From NCBI RefSeq assembly GCF_008831285.2, contig NC_045138.2, positions 39,485,115-39,549,114 on the forward strand: a stretch of DNA of 64,000 nt, given 5' to 3'. Under the pieces are notes generated by a model, which was not told where the DNA came from, did not search any database, and worked only from the letters and a program-made list of their open reading frames with translations. Positions 12,561-25,195 of the stretch are shown here, one piece after another. The position numbers and the translations under genes are program-made. How positions within the stretch are numbered: position 1 is the stretch's first letter; every line of letters starts with the position of its first letter. The DNA comes from Nymphaea colorata (lineage: Eukaryota > Streptophyta > Magnoliopsida > Nymphaeales > Nymphaeaceae).

Positions 12561-13260
12561 AGATGGTGAAGGCAATCTCGAGTACAGCTTGGATGTCCTC
12601 TATGAAATGATCCTACTTTGCTGTTGACTAAAAAGGGGATTTGGACCGAGTTGCTTGAAAAATAAGCTGAAACCAAAAAACTGGTTGCGTCCACTCCTAC
12701 TTTGACATCTTTTGGTTCTGTTAGAACATGTTTGGTTTATTGTTGACATGGTCCACTTATTTTCTGATGTTATGGCTCCTGGGTTGATCAAATGTGTCGC
12801 CACAAATATTGTCTTGGCTACCGTCCTTGTTGCAGATGTTTTTCTTTTGGCTGCTTTTGTTGCAGATGTTTTTCTTCAACTCCTGCAAATGCAAACCTCA
12901 CGATGCGAGAAGCGGAATTTTGCCCACCTAAGAAACCAAGGTGCAAACACGTCGATTCCTCGATATAGTACCTCAAGTAATCAACTAGTTCGCGTTTTGC
13001 TATTTATTCTCATGCACATTCCTGCGTCCTTTCCTTTAAGGAGGAGATCGACCTCGTCTGGCTCACTGGGACTGCCATACTTTTTGTTCTCCCCTTGTGG
13101 GCACCCTCGCTGGCTTCTCACTACCTCGGCCACCTTCAGGCTTGCCTCTTGTTACCTTGCTGCCTTCAGCCCTTCCGTACCTTACCTTCCCAACCAGGCT
13201 CTTTCGTTTCCTGGTCCTTCTCACTGAGACATTGTTTTTGCCGGCTGCCACTTAGGCCAC

Positions 13261-13426
13261 GTCAACTTACCTCCTGCTCGTTCTTTCATCACTTTTGGCC
13301 TCTTTGTCTGCTCTTCTCCACGCATACCCTCTTCCATGTCAACTTACCTCCTGCTCGTTCTTTCATCACTTTTGGCCTCTGTTTTGGCCTCTTTGTCTGC
13401 TCTTCTCCACGCATACCCTCTTCTTT
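13261..13426. repeat. Tandem repeat, two copies of a 77-bp unit
   Basis: Copy 1 starts GTCAACTTACCTCCTGCTCG at 13261 and copy 2 starts with the same string at 13338. The copies are nearly identical, but copy 2 contains a 12-bp internal duplication of the TTTTGGCCTCTG segment. Confidence 0.8.
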
Positions 13427-13440
13427 GTCTGCAAGGTGTT

Positions 13441-13600
13441 TTACCTGGTAGTCTTGGCTTATCAAACTATTGGTGGAGAATCTGGGAGGAGCGGAATAAT
13501 CGGGTTTTTGAAAGACAACTAATGCAGTTACGTTGTCTTGTGTGGTTTTTCTTACCAATTTTTTGTCAACTGGCTTGCATTTTGTGATGCCAATGAATTT
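13441..13600 (+). pseudogene. Fragment of the 3' end of a LINE reverse-transcriptase ORF
   Basis: One frame reads WRIWEERNNRVFER near 13470-13515. This is close to the tryptophan/arginine/asparagine block (IW-ERN-R-F) near the C-terminus of plant LINE polyproteins, after the zinc-binding RVT domain. The preceding reverse-transcriptase domain is absent and the following sequence decays, so this is a dead fragment. Confidence 0.55.
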
Positions 13601-13610
13601 CCATTTTATC

Positions 13611-13611
13611 G

Positions 13612-13647
<36 letters not shown>

Positions 13648-13648
13648 C
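13611..13648. repeat. CT microsatellite
   Basis: An almost uninterrupted run of CT dinucleotides with a few TT interruptions. It is followed by a second copy of CCATTTTGTGATGCC-like sequence, suggesting local slippage or duplication. Confidence 0.9.
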
Positions 13649-13864
13649 ATTTTGTGATGCCGAATTACCAGTTTTTGTTACCAATCTTCATTTTTTCTTT
13701 TGCTTTTTTTTTCTCCTTAATGATGTGAATGGAAAAAATGGAGGATGCTTTTTCGTTTCCAAGTTGTTATAATTGCGCCAAACTATTGGGAAAGAACACT
13801 GTTAGCTTGCATTAACTAGGATCCCCTTCAAGGACCAAACTGGAAAAACAAAATCAAATCGTGT

Positions 13865-16243
13865 TCAATGGACCTCTTTGAACACGTTCAACTTCCTTGA
13901 TTGAACCTTGTCAGTGGGCAGCGACTTGTTGCCTTCAGCTTCTGTTGATCTGTTGTATTCTTCCATTGCTTTCTTGTACGCTTCCATCTCTTCTGCTGCT
14001 TTCTCATTCCATATCTTTTTGTCCGCCTCATTTAATTCCTGTTGGTGAGCCAAGTTCGTTTGGATTAGCACGTTTTAGAATGGGGAGAACAATGACAGTA
14101 GAGGCGAGATGATAAAACTACCTTCCAACGCACTGAAATGAGAGCGTGCAATGTGCTGTTGCTGACGCCTGGATTCCCCTCCATCAACGTCTTTCTAGCT
14201 TCTTTGCTGAAAAGCAGGAAAGAAGTTGGTGGTTTCTTGGGCTTGTTGGTGTCTCTGTTCTCTTTCTTCTTCTTGTGTGTTGCCTTTACCTTCTGTTAGT
14301 ATAAATAAAATGAAATACTTGGTCGAAAGTTTATGAACAACTGGATACAAATAAGACAAACATGGATCATCTAGATCAAAATAAGCGTGCCATTCAAGAG
14401 CCATGTTAATGATAGTAAAATGAATGAAAACGCTGACCTTGATTATCTTTTCTGTTTTTTCCTTCTTCTTTAGCAATTGCAACGCCTCCTGTTTCTGCAC
14501 CTTGGTGTTCTCTTCCTCTTGCCGACGGATATTCTCCTCTTCCTGATTCAGAAACAGAAAGAATCATCTGGCTATTCGTGGACATCGGCCACTGCTGCTG
14601 ATGGTTGAAGAAATTACCTCTGCTTTTTTCTGCTTATAGAGTTCCATTTCACGTGAATATTGTTCCTTTTCCTTCTTTGCAGCCTAATTTTTTTTACCAA
14701 GAGAGTGAAAGTTCAGTAGTTAGGTGCAAGAACTTCGCATATATAGTAAAACTCTAATTGATGAAAAGTGCCAAGATTTGATGTTTTTACTTCTTCATAT
14801 GGTGCCCTATCCTCCTCTGTCATGTTCTTCCACTCTTCTCCTACGATCTTGGAAATCTTCATGGAGAAGCAAGCCAGACAAAGGTTTCAACATTAAGGAA
14901 AAAAGTACCATGGAAAGGATGAATATTAAGAGAAGCATGCATCTTGCCGGTTCTGGTATTACCTCCAATACATTATTGTTCTGTGTAACTAGAGACGGCC
15001 TTCTTTCATTACAATACAAAAAGAAGGATGACAATGGCTTCTTGGGTTTCAAAGGGTCCTTCTCTTTCCTGCATATTGCAGAATGAAAATTTAATAGTAA
15101 TAATAAATCCAAAGCAAAGCAAAGGATAAGACACCGAAGCAGAAAGGCTGAGCACGCCAACCTACCCTTTCTTCTTGGCCTCTTTATCCCCATCCTGTTT
15201 GAACTGGAGATACTGCTCTAACAACTCCATAGCTATTCTCTGTTTCTGCTGTTCCATGAGCAGCTTCATTGCTTCATTCTCACGCTTCTCCTTCCCAACA
15301 ATCTGCATCTTACGTTAAAAGGTTAAGAGAGGAAGAAAAAGAAGGGAGAGAAAACGTTTTAAGCCGTAAACTACGTCTTGCCTGTTGGTATGCTTGTTTA
15401 TCAGCTTGGCATCTGTCTTCATAAGGCTTCTTCTCCTCTACGCTCAAGCTTTTCCATTTTGATCCAAGAATGTTGCTGATCTCCTTAAATTCTGCCCCAG
15501 GATTCTCGCTCTTCACCTGTAATGTCACACATCCAGAAAATGGGTAAGTTCAGAGAAACATGGTTCACATAAAGCGGAGGAGCAAGAGAACCGCAAGAGG
15601 AAATCAAGGTCACCTGATTCCACTGTTCTTTGCTCCACAAGATATATGCCGAGCATGGCTTCTTATCCTTCTTCTTCTTTGCTTTCTTCTCTTTCTTGTC
15701 CTTCTGCTTGTCTTCTGATGTGCTTGTGGGGAGTGCCTGATCCACCAAGAAAATAAGAAACAAGACATAAGAACAGAGTAGCAGCGAAGCAAGATATGTT
15801 AGAGAGAAGTTCTTGCTTAGTGTACTAACCACATTGGGATTGAACTCCTTCAGCTTCTGCAGCTTCTTAATTTCAATCTGGAGCCTCTCCTGATCCTTCC
15901 CTCTGATCTCGAGCTCCTCTTCCTTCTGCTTCAGAAGCGCATCTCGCTCTTTCAAGAGCTCCTCCGCTCTCTGTTTCTCCAGCGATAGACTTTCGAGTTT
16001 CTCCTGCATCTTCTGCAACTCCACGGCCAGTGATTCGGAAATGTTCTTCTTGTTTTTCCGAGCCCCATGTTTGGGGTTCTCCTTGTCTGCAATTGGGATG
16101 GATGACAGCCCAACAGGAGAAGGTTCACAGGCATTACCGACCATGATATTATCCTCGTTCTCCGGGTTTTTCCTCGCCTTCAATGGCTTCCTTGATTTCT
16201 TGGGAAGATTTGCCGATTGCTGATCTGCAAGAATGGACGCCAT
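13865..16243 (-). CDS. Three-HMG-box chromosomal protein (HMGB6/HMGB13, 3xHMG-box type), 10 exons
   Basis: DNA-binding chromatin protein of a plant-specific family that associates with condensed mitotic and meiotic chromosomes. Exons on the minus strand, 5' to 3': 16243-15830, 15736-15614, 15516-15382, 15302-15166, 15068-14963, 14856-14791, 14683-14618, 14542-14438, 14292-14122 and 14038-13865; all phases join, giving 498 aa. Residues 1-138 hold a basic N-terminus and a glutamate/lysine-rich coiled coil. HMG box 1 covers about 164-224 (KKPCSAYILWSKEQW), box 2 about 274-345 (PKKPLSSFFLYCNERR), box 3 about 400-470 (NKPKKPPTSFLLFSKEAR). Exon order and residue blocks match Arabidopsis HMGB13 as I remember it (the KEKREKEAMKLL block there is KEKRENEAMKLL here). 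Start chosen at MASILADQQ; an in-frame ATG 20 codons upstream lacks family character. Intron 3 starts with GC (15381-15380). Confidence 0.93.
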
Positions 16244-16332
16244 GGCTGGGAAATTGAAAGGATGGCTTTCCTGCTCTGAGAGGCGGAAGACAGTAGTTGG
16301 CACTGTAAGTAGGATTGGGATGATGAGACTTC

Positions 16333-16342
16333 ATTTTATAAA
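16333..16342 (-). promoter_or_regulatory. TATA box of the HMG-box gene
   Basis: TTTATAAAAT on the minus strand, about 90 bases before the start codon at 16243, a normal spacing for a plant promoter. Position and sequence only; no transcription start is known. Confidence 0.5.
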
Positions 16343-16349
16343 GACGAAT

Positions 16350-16399
16350 TCCAACGGGTAGATATGTTTTTCAAAATTCAAATTGTTCCCCACAAACGG
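16350..16399 (-). promoter_or_regulatory. MSA-like mitosis-specific motifs upstream of the HMG-box gene
   Basis: TCCAACGGGTA at 16350-16360 differs by one base from the plant mitosis-specific activator consensus (YCYAACGGYYA), and a second AACGG core lies at 16395-16399. Both are within 60 bases upstream of the TATA-like box. MSA elements are bound by three-repeat MYB proteins and drive G2/M expression, which fits a protein of mitotic chromosomes. Confidence 0.5.
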
Positions 16400-18933
16400 T
16401 CGGCGTGACGGTCGAACCCTTCATAAGAGCCAGAATACTTTTATGGCGCGACCCGAGTTCGACTCTGAATGGGTCCAATGTCCACAGAGCTCCGCAAGCC
16501 ACAAACAACACCTGCGTTTTAAACACTAGATCTGCCCTTTCTGTTTGATGTTGCAAATGGGTCGGACGCATTTTAGTATCCGATTTGAGTTTGCCTCGTT
16601 ATTTACACATTTAAATAATTAAGGACATGTTTAATCTTCCAGACAGTGCTTCTGGAGTGTATGTTTACTAAGTGTATTTACATTCTAAAATGTGTGAAGA
16701 AAGTCGCATCTCTCACTGATTTTATTTCCTCACCATATGCTTAATTGTTTTTAATTTTGGGATTTGAACCGGATTATATCCTTCGACATATCTGATTTAG
16801 TGGATGTTCAGTTGCCGCCACTCAGACTACTCGCATGCCGCTGGACAAGAACGATCCGTAAAGTGATAATTTCAGCTAAAGTTCGATGAATCTAATAGTC
16901 ACTGGCACCCCTGATTTCTTCTGGTTAAATTTGTCTCTCAAAAAAGTATCTTTTATAGAAGCTGATTTTGTTGCTTGCTTATAGAGAATGCAAAAAAACT
17001 TGATTTCTCATCAAATGCTTCCTGCATAGTTGGAGAAGGCAACTGTATGCATAGCAGGTTAACTTAAATCAGCGTGACCAGTTTTCTTCCCAACAGTGGC
17101 TCTTTTATTCTTGAGAGAGTGCTTTTTGTGCTTCTAAATAAATAACAGACATTGTTTTGGTTTACAATTGGCTTATTCAGAAGAACAACAGACAAGTTGC
17201 CAGTGATTGAAGTAAAAGAGAAGCCAAACTATTTTGGGTTTAAAATTTAGTAATGGTACCTCAAATCTTTTTCCATTTGTTCTTTTCACCAGGTGAGGAG
17301 GCCGCTAGCTAAACAACATTAGCAGCAGAGCACACTATTGAATAGGGATGCAAACAAATCAGATCCAAGACAATAAAATGAACTGAGAGTGAAATAGAAA
17401 ACGAATTCAGTAGCTTATAGATTGACGAATTCTTCAGACTAAATCAGAACCACTTGCAACTCTAGCATGAAAGAATAGTTTATGACTCTAATTTTTCCCT
17501 ATCATGTGCAAAAGAGAGAGAGGGGTAGGTGGCCGACGAAGTCTTCCACCAAAATCTCTCAGATCTAATACCAAACGCACGGCCGTTGTTATTTCCATTT
17601 TTCAAGAGCTTTCAGTAAATAGTTCCAATAAAAGGGTTGCTGGGAGGGTCGCTCCCTACTTTATTGCAGCTTTCAGTAAATAGTTAAATATCAGCTTCCA
17701 AGATTAGGTGACTTCTTAGTTCTCAAGCCCAACAAAGAACTGCTTCTCCACGCAATGTGAAGCACTAAACTTGTTATACTTGTTCACCAACCACCATTGC
17801 TACGGAACATTGTTACCACCGTCAATTATTATGATTATTATGTGACACCGAGAGGAGGCATTTATTTATGCACTCCAAAAACTAACCTCTAGAGTAGTGC
17901 ATGCAGGAACGTAGTTGAAAGCTGCTGAAGACGATCATGCCAATGCAGAGAAATGCACATATCGATCAATGCCAACTACGAAAATATTGACACCCTTACC
18001 TTGTTTTGTAACATGGAGGTTGAAAAGTAATTGCTGCCACCTTTCGCTTTTGCAATGAAATTTTCTTTTGTTTAACACTTAATTGGAGAGTTGAAGAATT
18101 CCAATTTGGAGAGTTTTTAGCTACTATGGCGAAGAACCTGCTGTCTTAATTGACACCACATGGAATTATTTTTGCTTAAAATTATTGCAGAATATTGAAG
18201 GAAGTCAATTTGGCAAACATACGAAATAGATTTTCTAAAAAAAAGGGGACGCGTACCCATAATAGAGTAACTTGGATGGCTTACTAGAGAGGCTGATCCT
18301 GCTCAAATGACGGAGATCACCAATGACAGCGGTACATGCTCCTCATATCACTGAAAGGTTGAATTTTTTATTTGAATGGAAAACATTCGCATATAACTAT
18401 TACAGAGAAAAGGCTCCCATGATTTGTTTTTCACGTGATTTGCTTTTATGATGTTCCGGAAGAAACCATGTGGATGTCTTATAAGATTCATTTTTCCTTG
18501 TTTGGCAAGGGGAAACACCACAAGAATGATAATGTTGGTGAACCTTAGAATCTAACCGTACTCGAAGAACAGCTCCAATAAGACAGCCAAATAATACAAG
18601 TGGAGAACAATTCAAGAACAGATGAACAACACAAATCGCAGAGAAAGACCAACAACTCACCCACTACAATGGACGCTTTAGTATACTGCGGTGACGAAGA
18701 TAATCTTCACTTTTTGTCACCTATTTGTGGCGTTATAAAATCATCAAATGACTCGCAAACTGAAGTAGTGATGGCCAACAAAGTCATGCAGCAACTGAGT
18801 ACAGACAGGAGGATTTAATCTTCGCTCCTGTTGCAGATTTCTGCTCTGTCATCATCTTCCTCAAACTGGAATCCAATTGTCTCTGCAAATGATACAACCA
18901 TCTTCACCTCAATCTGGTGATTGTTGAGGACGC
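16400..18933. other. Intergenic region; no gene seen
   Basis: AT-rich sequence upstream of the HMG-box gene and downstream of the TBL gene. No open frame here resembles a known protein and no clear repeat was recognised. The part next to 18934 is likely the TBL 3' UTR. Confidence 0.5.
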
Positions 18934-21900
18934 TCAATCATCTTCTACCATCTTCATCAACATGTCATTCCAGGAGTCTATAGGTCCAGGCAGGCACCAA
19001 TGCAAACAGTCGTTCTGCACCTTAGCATTTTTGTCCTGTGCAAAAGGATGGAGCTGTCTGTATGGCCCAGGATGCCCATCAGGCCGTAACAATGACAGCA
19101 TGGTTGTGTCAAAAAGTTTAAATTTTGCTGTATTTGCTGTCTGCCTTTCAAGTGCTTTCTCGAATTGCTCTAGCTCAATATCTCGCAGGATCCTGTCCAT
19201 ATCACTGATGCTGATCTCATTTTCTTTGAATGGCCTAGTCCTTTTGCATGTTCCCCCACTAAACCACTCTCCATTTTCAAAGTGAGATGGTGTTGAGGTC
19301 CTAAAAAATGTCACAACATTGTGCTTGGATGTTGCAATATAGTCAAATACCGATCCAAGTACCTTCCTGTAGGAATGCTGAAAACCAAGTTCAGTCAGAT
19401 TCCTTTTTGGGCAATAATGGCAACCAACTATCTTCCCTTCCTCATAGAAAATACTGGTCTTCAGGAACCACTTGCCACCCGCAATAACGACGAAGTCGAA
19501 TTTCTCGAATTGGTCAGTCCATTTCTTGTCCAGAACATCAAGATGCAACTCAATTTCAGATGTTGAGACACCATTTATGTCCTCAAAGATATCTGCTTTT
19601 GCAAGAAAAGGTGACCATATAACTGCAAGAGTGAAGTTGTATGAAGGAAACTGCCAGGTCCGGGACTTGTATTCTTCGTCATGGTAAACATCAACAACTT
19701 CAGCCACCTAAGGCAAGATAAGTCAGGACTTAGCAACAAATGCAAGAAAAAAAAAACTTGAACCTAAATTTGTGGCCCAAAATGAAGCCTCAGGTCCACC
19801 GGTCGCATTGACAGAAAAGAAAATGCTAGTAATACAATGGAGCCAATTATATCAGAAACATTGTAAGACATTCTTTTCCATTTTTTACTGGAAAACAGTA
19901 ATGTATTTCTCCTCAAAACTTCAAACTTACCAACAAGACCCAAACTTTGAAAGTTCAGGAGACCAACCAAACATTGTTACAAGGATACTTGAACCAGTTT
20001 ATGCATAAAATGAAATCTGAGAATCAGATTATTTGTGTTCAACACTTGTAAACTAGGTCATCCGGAACCCAGATGAATTCAGAAGGATGACCATTTCAAT
20101 GGACTGTGTAAAAGCTACACATCCTCATTGCAGTGCATATGCATGGAGTCATGGGCAGCATCAGTAAGACCCAACTTTCAATAACTGAAAGAAACATAAC
20201 CAATCAACAACAAAACAAAATTCTTAAAGATGGGTCATTGTCTACAAGGCAACTTAGCAGGTCAAGGGAAGCCACACGTCCTCAATAGTCAAAACTAGGT
20301 CATATTCATTAAGAAGAGTCCACCAGAGCTAGAAATGCCATCACACCTTTATAGTAATTAATTATCATTTCATAATATATGATGCTAATTTCTGGATTAT
20401 CCCTTCTAGTGATAGGTTATAGACCAAGATGCATGTATTGTAGCTACACAGGTCGTGGCAGGTTTGGTATAGGAATCCATCTTACCACAAGGCTATGAAT
20501 TAACAAATTCTTTTTGAAACCAACAGTCCTTCTCTGACATTGCCAAAGTTTGATCTTCAATCCTACATGCCTCAGACAGAGCCAAGTTGCTTATTGAAAG
20601 GAATATCAAACTTGATACCAGTTTTTGAAAAGACATTGTTGAATGAAGCCCAAAAGCAGGACCGATTTCTTTTCTCGAAAAAAGATACCGTACAAAAGAC
20701 AAAAGAAAACAGAGTTTGGCCAAGGAGAAATGACAAAGAGAGACTGAGACCAACATCTTGAAACACAAAACGTGGAAGGTGCAAACGCAGGTGAGAATCA
20801 TAACCATATGAGGAGTTGAGGACTAGTAATGCAAGTTCCCTCACAGAAACTAAAAACTAGTAGGTTGTAAACTGAAGCAACAGAATTTGAAACAAAACCA
20901 TGTACCATACGCAATGAAGCATTCAACAATGTAAACCTCTAGATGGAGCAGTCAAATTTGAGATCAAGAGGACAAGCGCATCAATGTGCTCTCCTTGGGA
21001 TATCCAAACTCGTACAAAATTTGAGGGACAATTTACTTCCCACAAATCAAACAGTAAAGCACATTTTTCTAGGAGAAAACAATGGCAGCTGTGCCAGCTA
21101 AGTCTTAAGAACTATTCCATACCTGAGACAGAAGACAGAGGAAAGACTGAACATGGTTCCTGCTAATGGAGTCCCCAATAAATGCCCATGTTTTATTTCT
21201 CATCATCTCTAGAAATTTCTCTCCATCAAAAACCGGCATCTCGCAATACCGAGGCTTCCACCTCCAATACAGATAGTCTGAGTCTGGTCGCCCATTCTTC
21301 ATGCAATTCTGATGATCTTCAATTCTCGGGCAAGTCGCGTTCGTATATCTAGGCCCAGATGGATAGTAGATCCAGTCTCCAACAAAAAAATCGCATTTTC
21401 CTGCATCAAATTGAAGCGTAGCCGAGATAAGCTTTACATGCATCAGAAGTGAAACAGAATTCCTCGATAATCAGAATCTGGGAAGCTCAAAATATAGAAA
21501 AGATATTCCCTATGATGTCACATGAAATGGCTCCACCATGAATGCAGCAGCTAGGGGCAAGAAAACATGACATGGAGGAGAAACAGCAAAAATGACAAAG
21601 AAGAAAATGGTCAATAAATCACATCCGAAGTTCACGGCATTTCCAGTCGCATAGAGTAGCAAACAAGCCAAGACAACGGCTGGTACCAAAGTCCTTTTAT
21701 ATTTCCTAGTAGATCAACTAAAAAATATGGAACCAATTTAAATATAGTTTATGAAAATGGAAAGCAAATCCGCGACGAAAATCTGATTAACATAATTGAT
21801 TTCACAAGAACGCGTGAGCTAAATAAGTCGTATATGAATTATGAACTTCTCCTGGCTATTCTCAAACCAACAGAGGAGCCCAAAAAGAGAGAGACGGATA

Positions 21901-22338
21901 CAGAGAAGAAAAGGGGAAATTTAAAATGAACAGCAGAGGCAATCGTCGAATTCCCCAAGTATTTACCGGCCAACGTTAGTTGGAAGTGGAAAAAGGAAAA
22001 AAGGCAAGCAGAACAAAAGAAGAAGAAGGGAGCTCGGATGTCAATGGGCCCTTTCAGCGAGAATCCGAAGAAATGGTAGCAGATCACTCACCTTCCCCAC
22101 TTTTATTCGTTTGGGTCACCGAAGCTCCCGAATCTGGCACCTGGGTGTCCGATCTTTCGCCTGCGTACCCGTCGGAAAAGGAGAGATTGGACTCTCTGAC
22201 CTCGGAAACCCGCTCCAACCCGCCGGAACTTGAAGCAAACAGACGGAATGCGAGACCAACCAGCAAAATGGAGACGGCAAGCTTTATGATAACGTGATTG
22301 TGTTTGCCGTACCTCCATGGACTCCAATCAGAGCCCAT
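18934..22338 (-). CDS. TBL (DUF231) polysaccharide O-acetyltransferase, mannan acetyltransferase-like, 3 exons
   Basis: Golgi type II membrane enzyme predicted to transfer acetyl groups to a cell-wall polysaccharide. Exons: 22338-22092, 21400-21123 and 19707-18934, giving 432 aa. Residues 16-34 form a membrane anchor; a variable stem follows. The TBL domain starts at KCDFFVGDW, then NCMKNGRPDSDYLYWRWKP, the esterase GDS motif at 158-160 (FIGDSISRN), and the C-terminal DCLH motif (Asp408, His411) in NDCLHWCLPGPIDSWND; together these give the Ser-Asp-His triad of the family. RTSTPSHFENGEW and LLRPDGHPGPY also fit. The sequence looks closest to Arabidopsis TBL23-26, reported as mannan O-acetyltransferases (MOAT1-4); substrate is inferred from that similarity and could instead be xyloglucan (TBL22/TBL27 group). 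Start chosen at MGSDWSPWRYG because it precedes the anchor and follows a CT-rich leader. Confidence 0.93.
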
Positions 22339-22355
22339 TTCCTCTCCCTCTAACA

Positions 22356-22360
<5 letters not shown>

Positions 22361-22392
<32 letters not shown>
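22361..22392. repeat. CT microsatellite in the TBL 5' leader
   Basis: Sixteen CT units beginning about 23 bases upstream of the TBL start codon, read as GA on the coding strand. GA-rich leaders are common in plant genes, so it may lie in the transcript. Confidence 0.9.
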
Positions 22393-22394
<2 letters not shown>

Positions 22395-24905
22395 CGCAAC
22401 TCCAGTGATAGCCGCAGCATGCCACCACAGCCTCTTCTGTACTCGAAACAAATACCCAAACAAGAATCACACAACTAAAAAAAACAGAGGGAAGGGAAGG
22501 GAATGACCGGCCATCAATAAAAAAACAATTATATTATGGATCTGCTCTGTCGGTAATCTTCAATAAGCCTCTGATTTGCGATTAACTTGTTGCAGTTGGT
22601 GAACCCTTATCATGTTCGGCCCCGCTTTTTTAATTCGTCCGCTAGATCCGTCCGATTCTCTCAGCTTTTCCAGATGGGCGGTGAGTAACTGGCTCCAAAG
22701 ACACCTGTTGACGTCGGGAGCATCCATGCCTGGCCTCTACTCAAATCTCACGTTTCTCATGAGATCTCTCTCTTTGGTAAAATCCAGATAATTTAAGTGC
22801 AATTTGGTTAAACTTAGTAAAATCAGGAAAACCAAAATCTAAAATTGATTCTTGATAGCTTATGGGACAAAGATGGCCCACTCAATACTGAACGATTACC
22901 AGATGTTTTTAAGGAAATTTTGTCCTTGAAATGTAAGAAAACTAGATTTAATTTTGTTCAACAGTCCATTAGCAGTTTTTTGTGGTCTATATTAAAAGCA
23001 CGTAGTTGTGCTTTCAATATATTAAAGATGCTTTATTTTTTGTATCGCCGTATCGAATAGCACGTCACCGTAAAGAGATCAAGTGGAAGATTGAAGTGGA
23101 AGAGAAAGAGGTCCTCGAGATCAAGAATTTTGCGAACATGGTGTTTAAGAAAGGCATCTCCATCGAAAGAATTAATTTCTTTTCTTTGAGTGTTAAACTG
23201 TACAATTCTCTGATGTCCTTTACTATTTACCTGAAATTTTAACCTATCATTGAATTTGGTCCAACGAAAAACACCCAATTTAGTTTAGCTGAAATTTAAC
23301 CTCCCGTTCAGGGTGCAAATTTTTTCTTCTACCTTCTTTTCAGCCTATCAAATGCCCCCATGAACAAGTTAATTGGTGGCAGTAAAGGAAATGCGAATTT
23401 GTTCTATATTAAGTAATATTAAAGGAAAAGGAGGTCAAACTAAAGCTGGTCGGTTTACAAGGGCCTGTTGTTAGTTTGACTCTTGTGAGTGTTATTGTCT
23501 TTATATTAGTAGGTGAAGTCGATAGGCACCAATATATCTCTGAGGACAAAGAGGAAAGAAACTTGGGCTTTCATCCTGGCATTGGGTATATTTTATTCCG
23601 TTCACCTGCAAAACAAACGAAGGTGAAACTAAAAGTTGGGCTAACTATCAAATCTCAGCAGTTCAAACTAAAAGTAATTCCTTAAGATGCACACAATTTC
23701 CAGGAGTCTATAGGTTTATGGTAGATCAACTAATTTTGATGCATTTCTGATATGCTTTCAAGAACCGTGGATGCGATTAACTCAGGCGGAGGACGGTAAA
23801 TCGCTTTTAAAATGAATTGACAGATCACCAGATTTTGTCTCTTCATTTTATAAACATAAACAAGCTGCTGGATGTCAATAGGCCATGGCATATGCAGCAG
23901 CTCAATGAGTTGAGGGCCCTGCAATAATTTGTGGCTCAAGAGTGAAAAGAATAACTCAGAATAAAGAACAATGTGGATATCCCAACAACGCCAACATCAT
24001 TAATACTAAACTATAAGTATTGTAGAGAGAGGAGAGGGAGAAGAACCAGTCTACTTAGTCTTATAATGGTGCTTTTAATCTCAAGATCAACACTACTCCC
24101 AAGAGACTGAGGATGTGACTACAACACGCCATCAAGTTCAAACTGATTGTACTACCCATCACTTGATAAAGTTAGGGAGAAAGAGAATACATTTTAAAAT
24201 TTAAAAAAAAAATTAAAATAAAACTGCTTCCTCTGGATATGGGTAAGACTACACTGACATTTTCCTTCACATCAATAAAATCGTCATAAAGGTTTTGCTG
24301 ACGTTTTCACTAATCTTAATGAATTGTTTATTGCCTAAGTAAAAACATGTGTTTTTTGTAATGTATGAAGGCACCATGTTCAATATATATCCGCATCATA
24401 TCGGTTTTTCACTGATCCGGATTTGAACTGACACGAATAACACTCTTGAAAAGATCGAAAATTGCTAAAAGTTATGGCAACGAGAAAAGGTTGAAGAACT
24501 GTATTGACTTTATTTTGGTATAATACACACTCGGAACCACAGATTGCATATCTACATCTCGTGTTGAGAGAGAAGTAAAAGACGCAATCTCAGCTTTTCC
24601 TTTAACCGAGATGCCCAAAATCTTTACCTTCACTTTATATCTCATCTCAAACGGTCGTGATATTCTGTCCAGTGTCCTCAATATCTTGTGAGTTGTAACA
24701 AAAGAGCTTTCCATTTAAATAAATAAAGACTGTAGCTATTTTCATCTTTTAATATTAGATCCATCAACAGAGAGACTGTCAACTCGGAGGGGTGAACAGT
24801 GAACTACCACTGCCCACATGGTGGACAAGGATTTCGTCACAACTGGCAAAATTAAGGCGACATTTGTTGCAATATTTTCAGGTCCCGATGGGAACTTAGC
24901 CCAAG

Positions 24906-25179
24906 GAGTTGGCATGTTTTGTTAATGCTTTGAAGTTATTTTAGAGTTATGTAGATCTGATAAGCAGAAGATTAATATCCCAACGTTCAGAGGTCTGAAG
25001 ACCCTTCATTCCTCTTATTCTTGTGGTTCGGAGCTGCGTTAAGAGTTGGCATGTTTTGTTAATGCTTTGAAGTTATTTTAGAGTTATGTAGATCTGATAA
25101 GCAGAAGATTAATATCCCAACGTTCAGAGGTCTGAAGACCCTTCATTCCTCTTATTCTTGTGGTTCGGAGCTGCGTTAA
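24906..25179. repeat. Two adjacent identical 137-bp repeats
   Basis: GAGTTGGCATGTTTTGTTAA begins at 24906 and again at 25043. The two units look identical by eye through GGAGCTGCGTTAA, and a third partial start (GAGTTGAGTG) follows at 25180. The identity suggests a recent duplication or an assembly artefact. Confidence 0.85.
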
Positions 25180-25195
25180 GAGTTGAGTGAAATAT

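Larger units (their letters stand above)
12561..13864. other. Intergenic region between convergent genes
   Basis: Holds the 3' flank of the small membrane-protein gene, a tandem repeat (13261-13426), a LINE fragment (13441-13600) and a CT microsatellite, ending at the stop codon of the HMG-box gene. An open frame of 171 aa at 12712-13227 resembles nothing known to me and ends in the repeats, so it is not called as a gene. Confidence 0.5.

Noticed and set aside
12712-13227. 171-aa open frame on the plus strand
   Set aside because: Low-complexity hydrophobic and serine-rich product built partly on local duplications (GTTGCAGATGTTTTTCTT twice); no family match.
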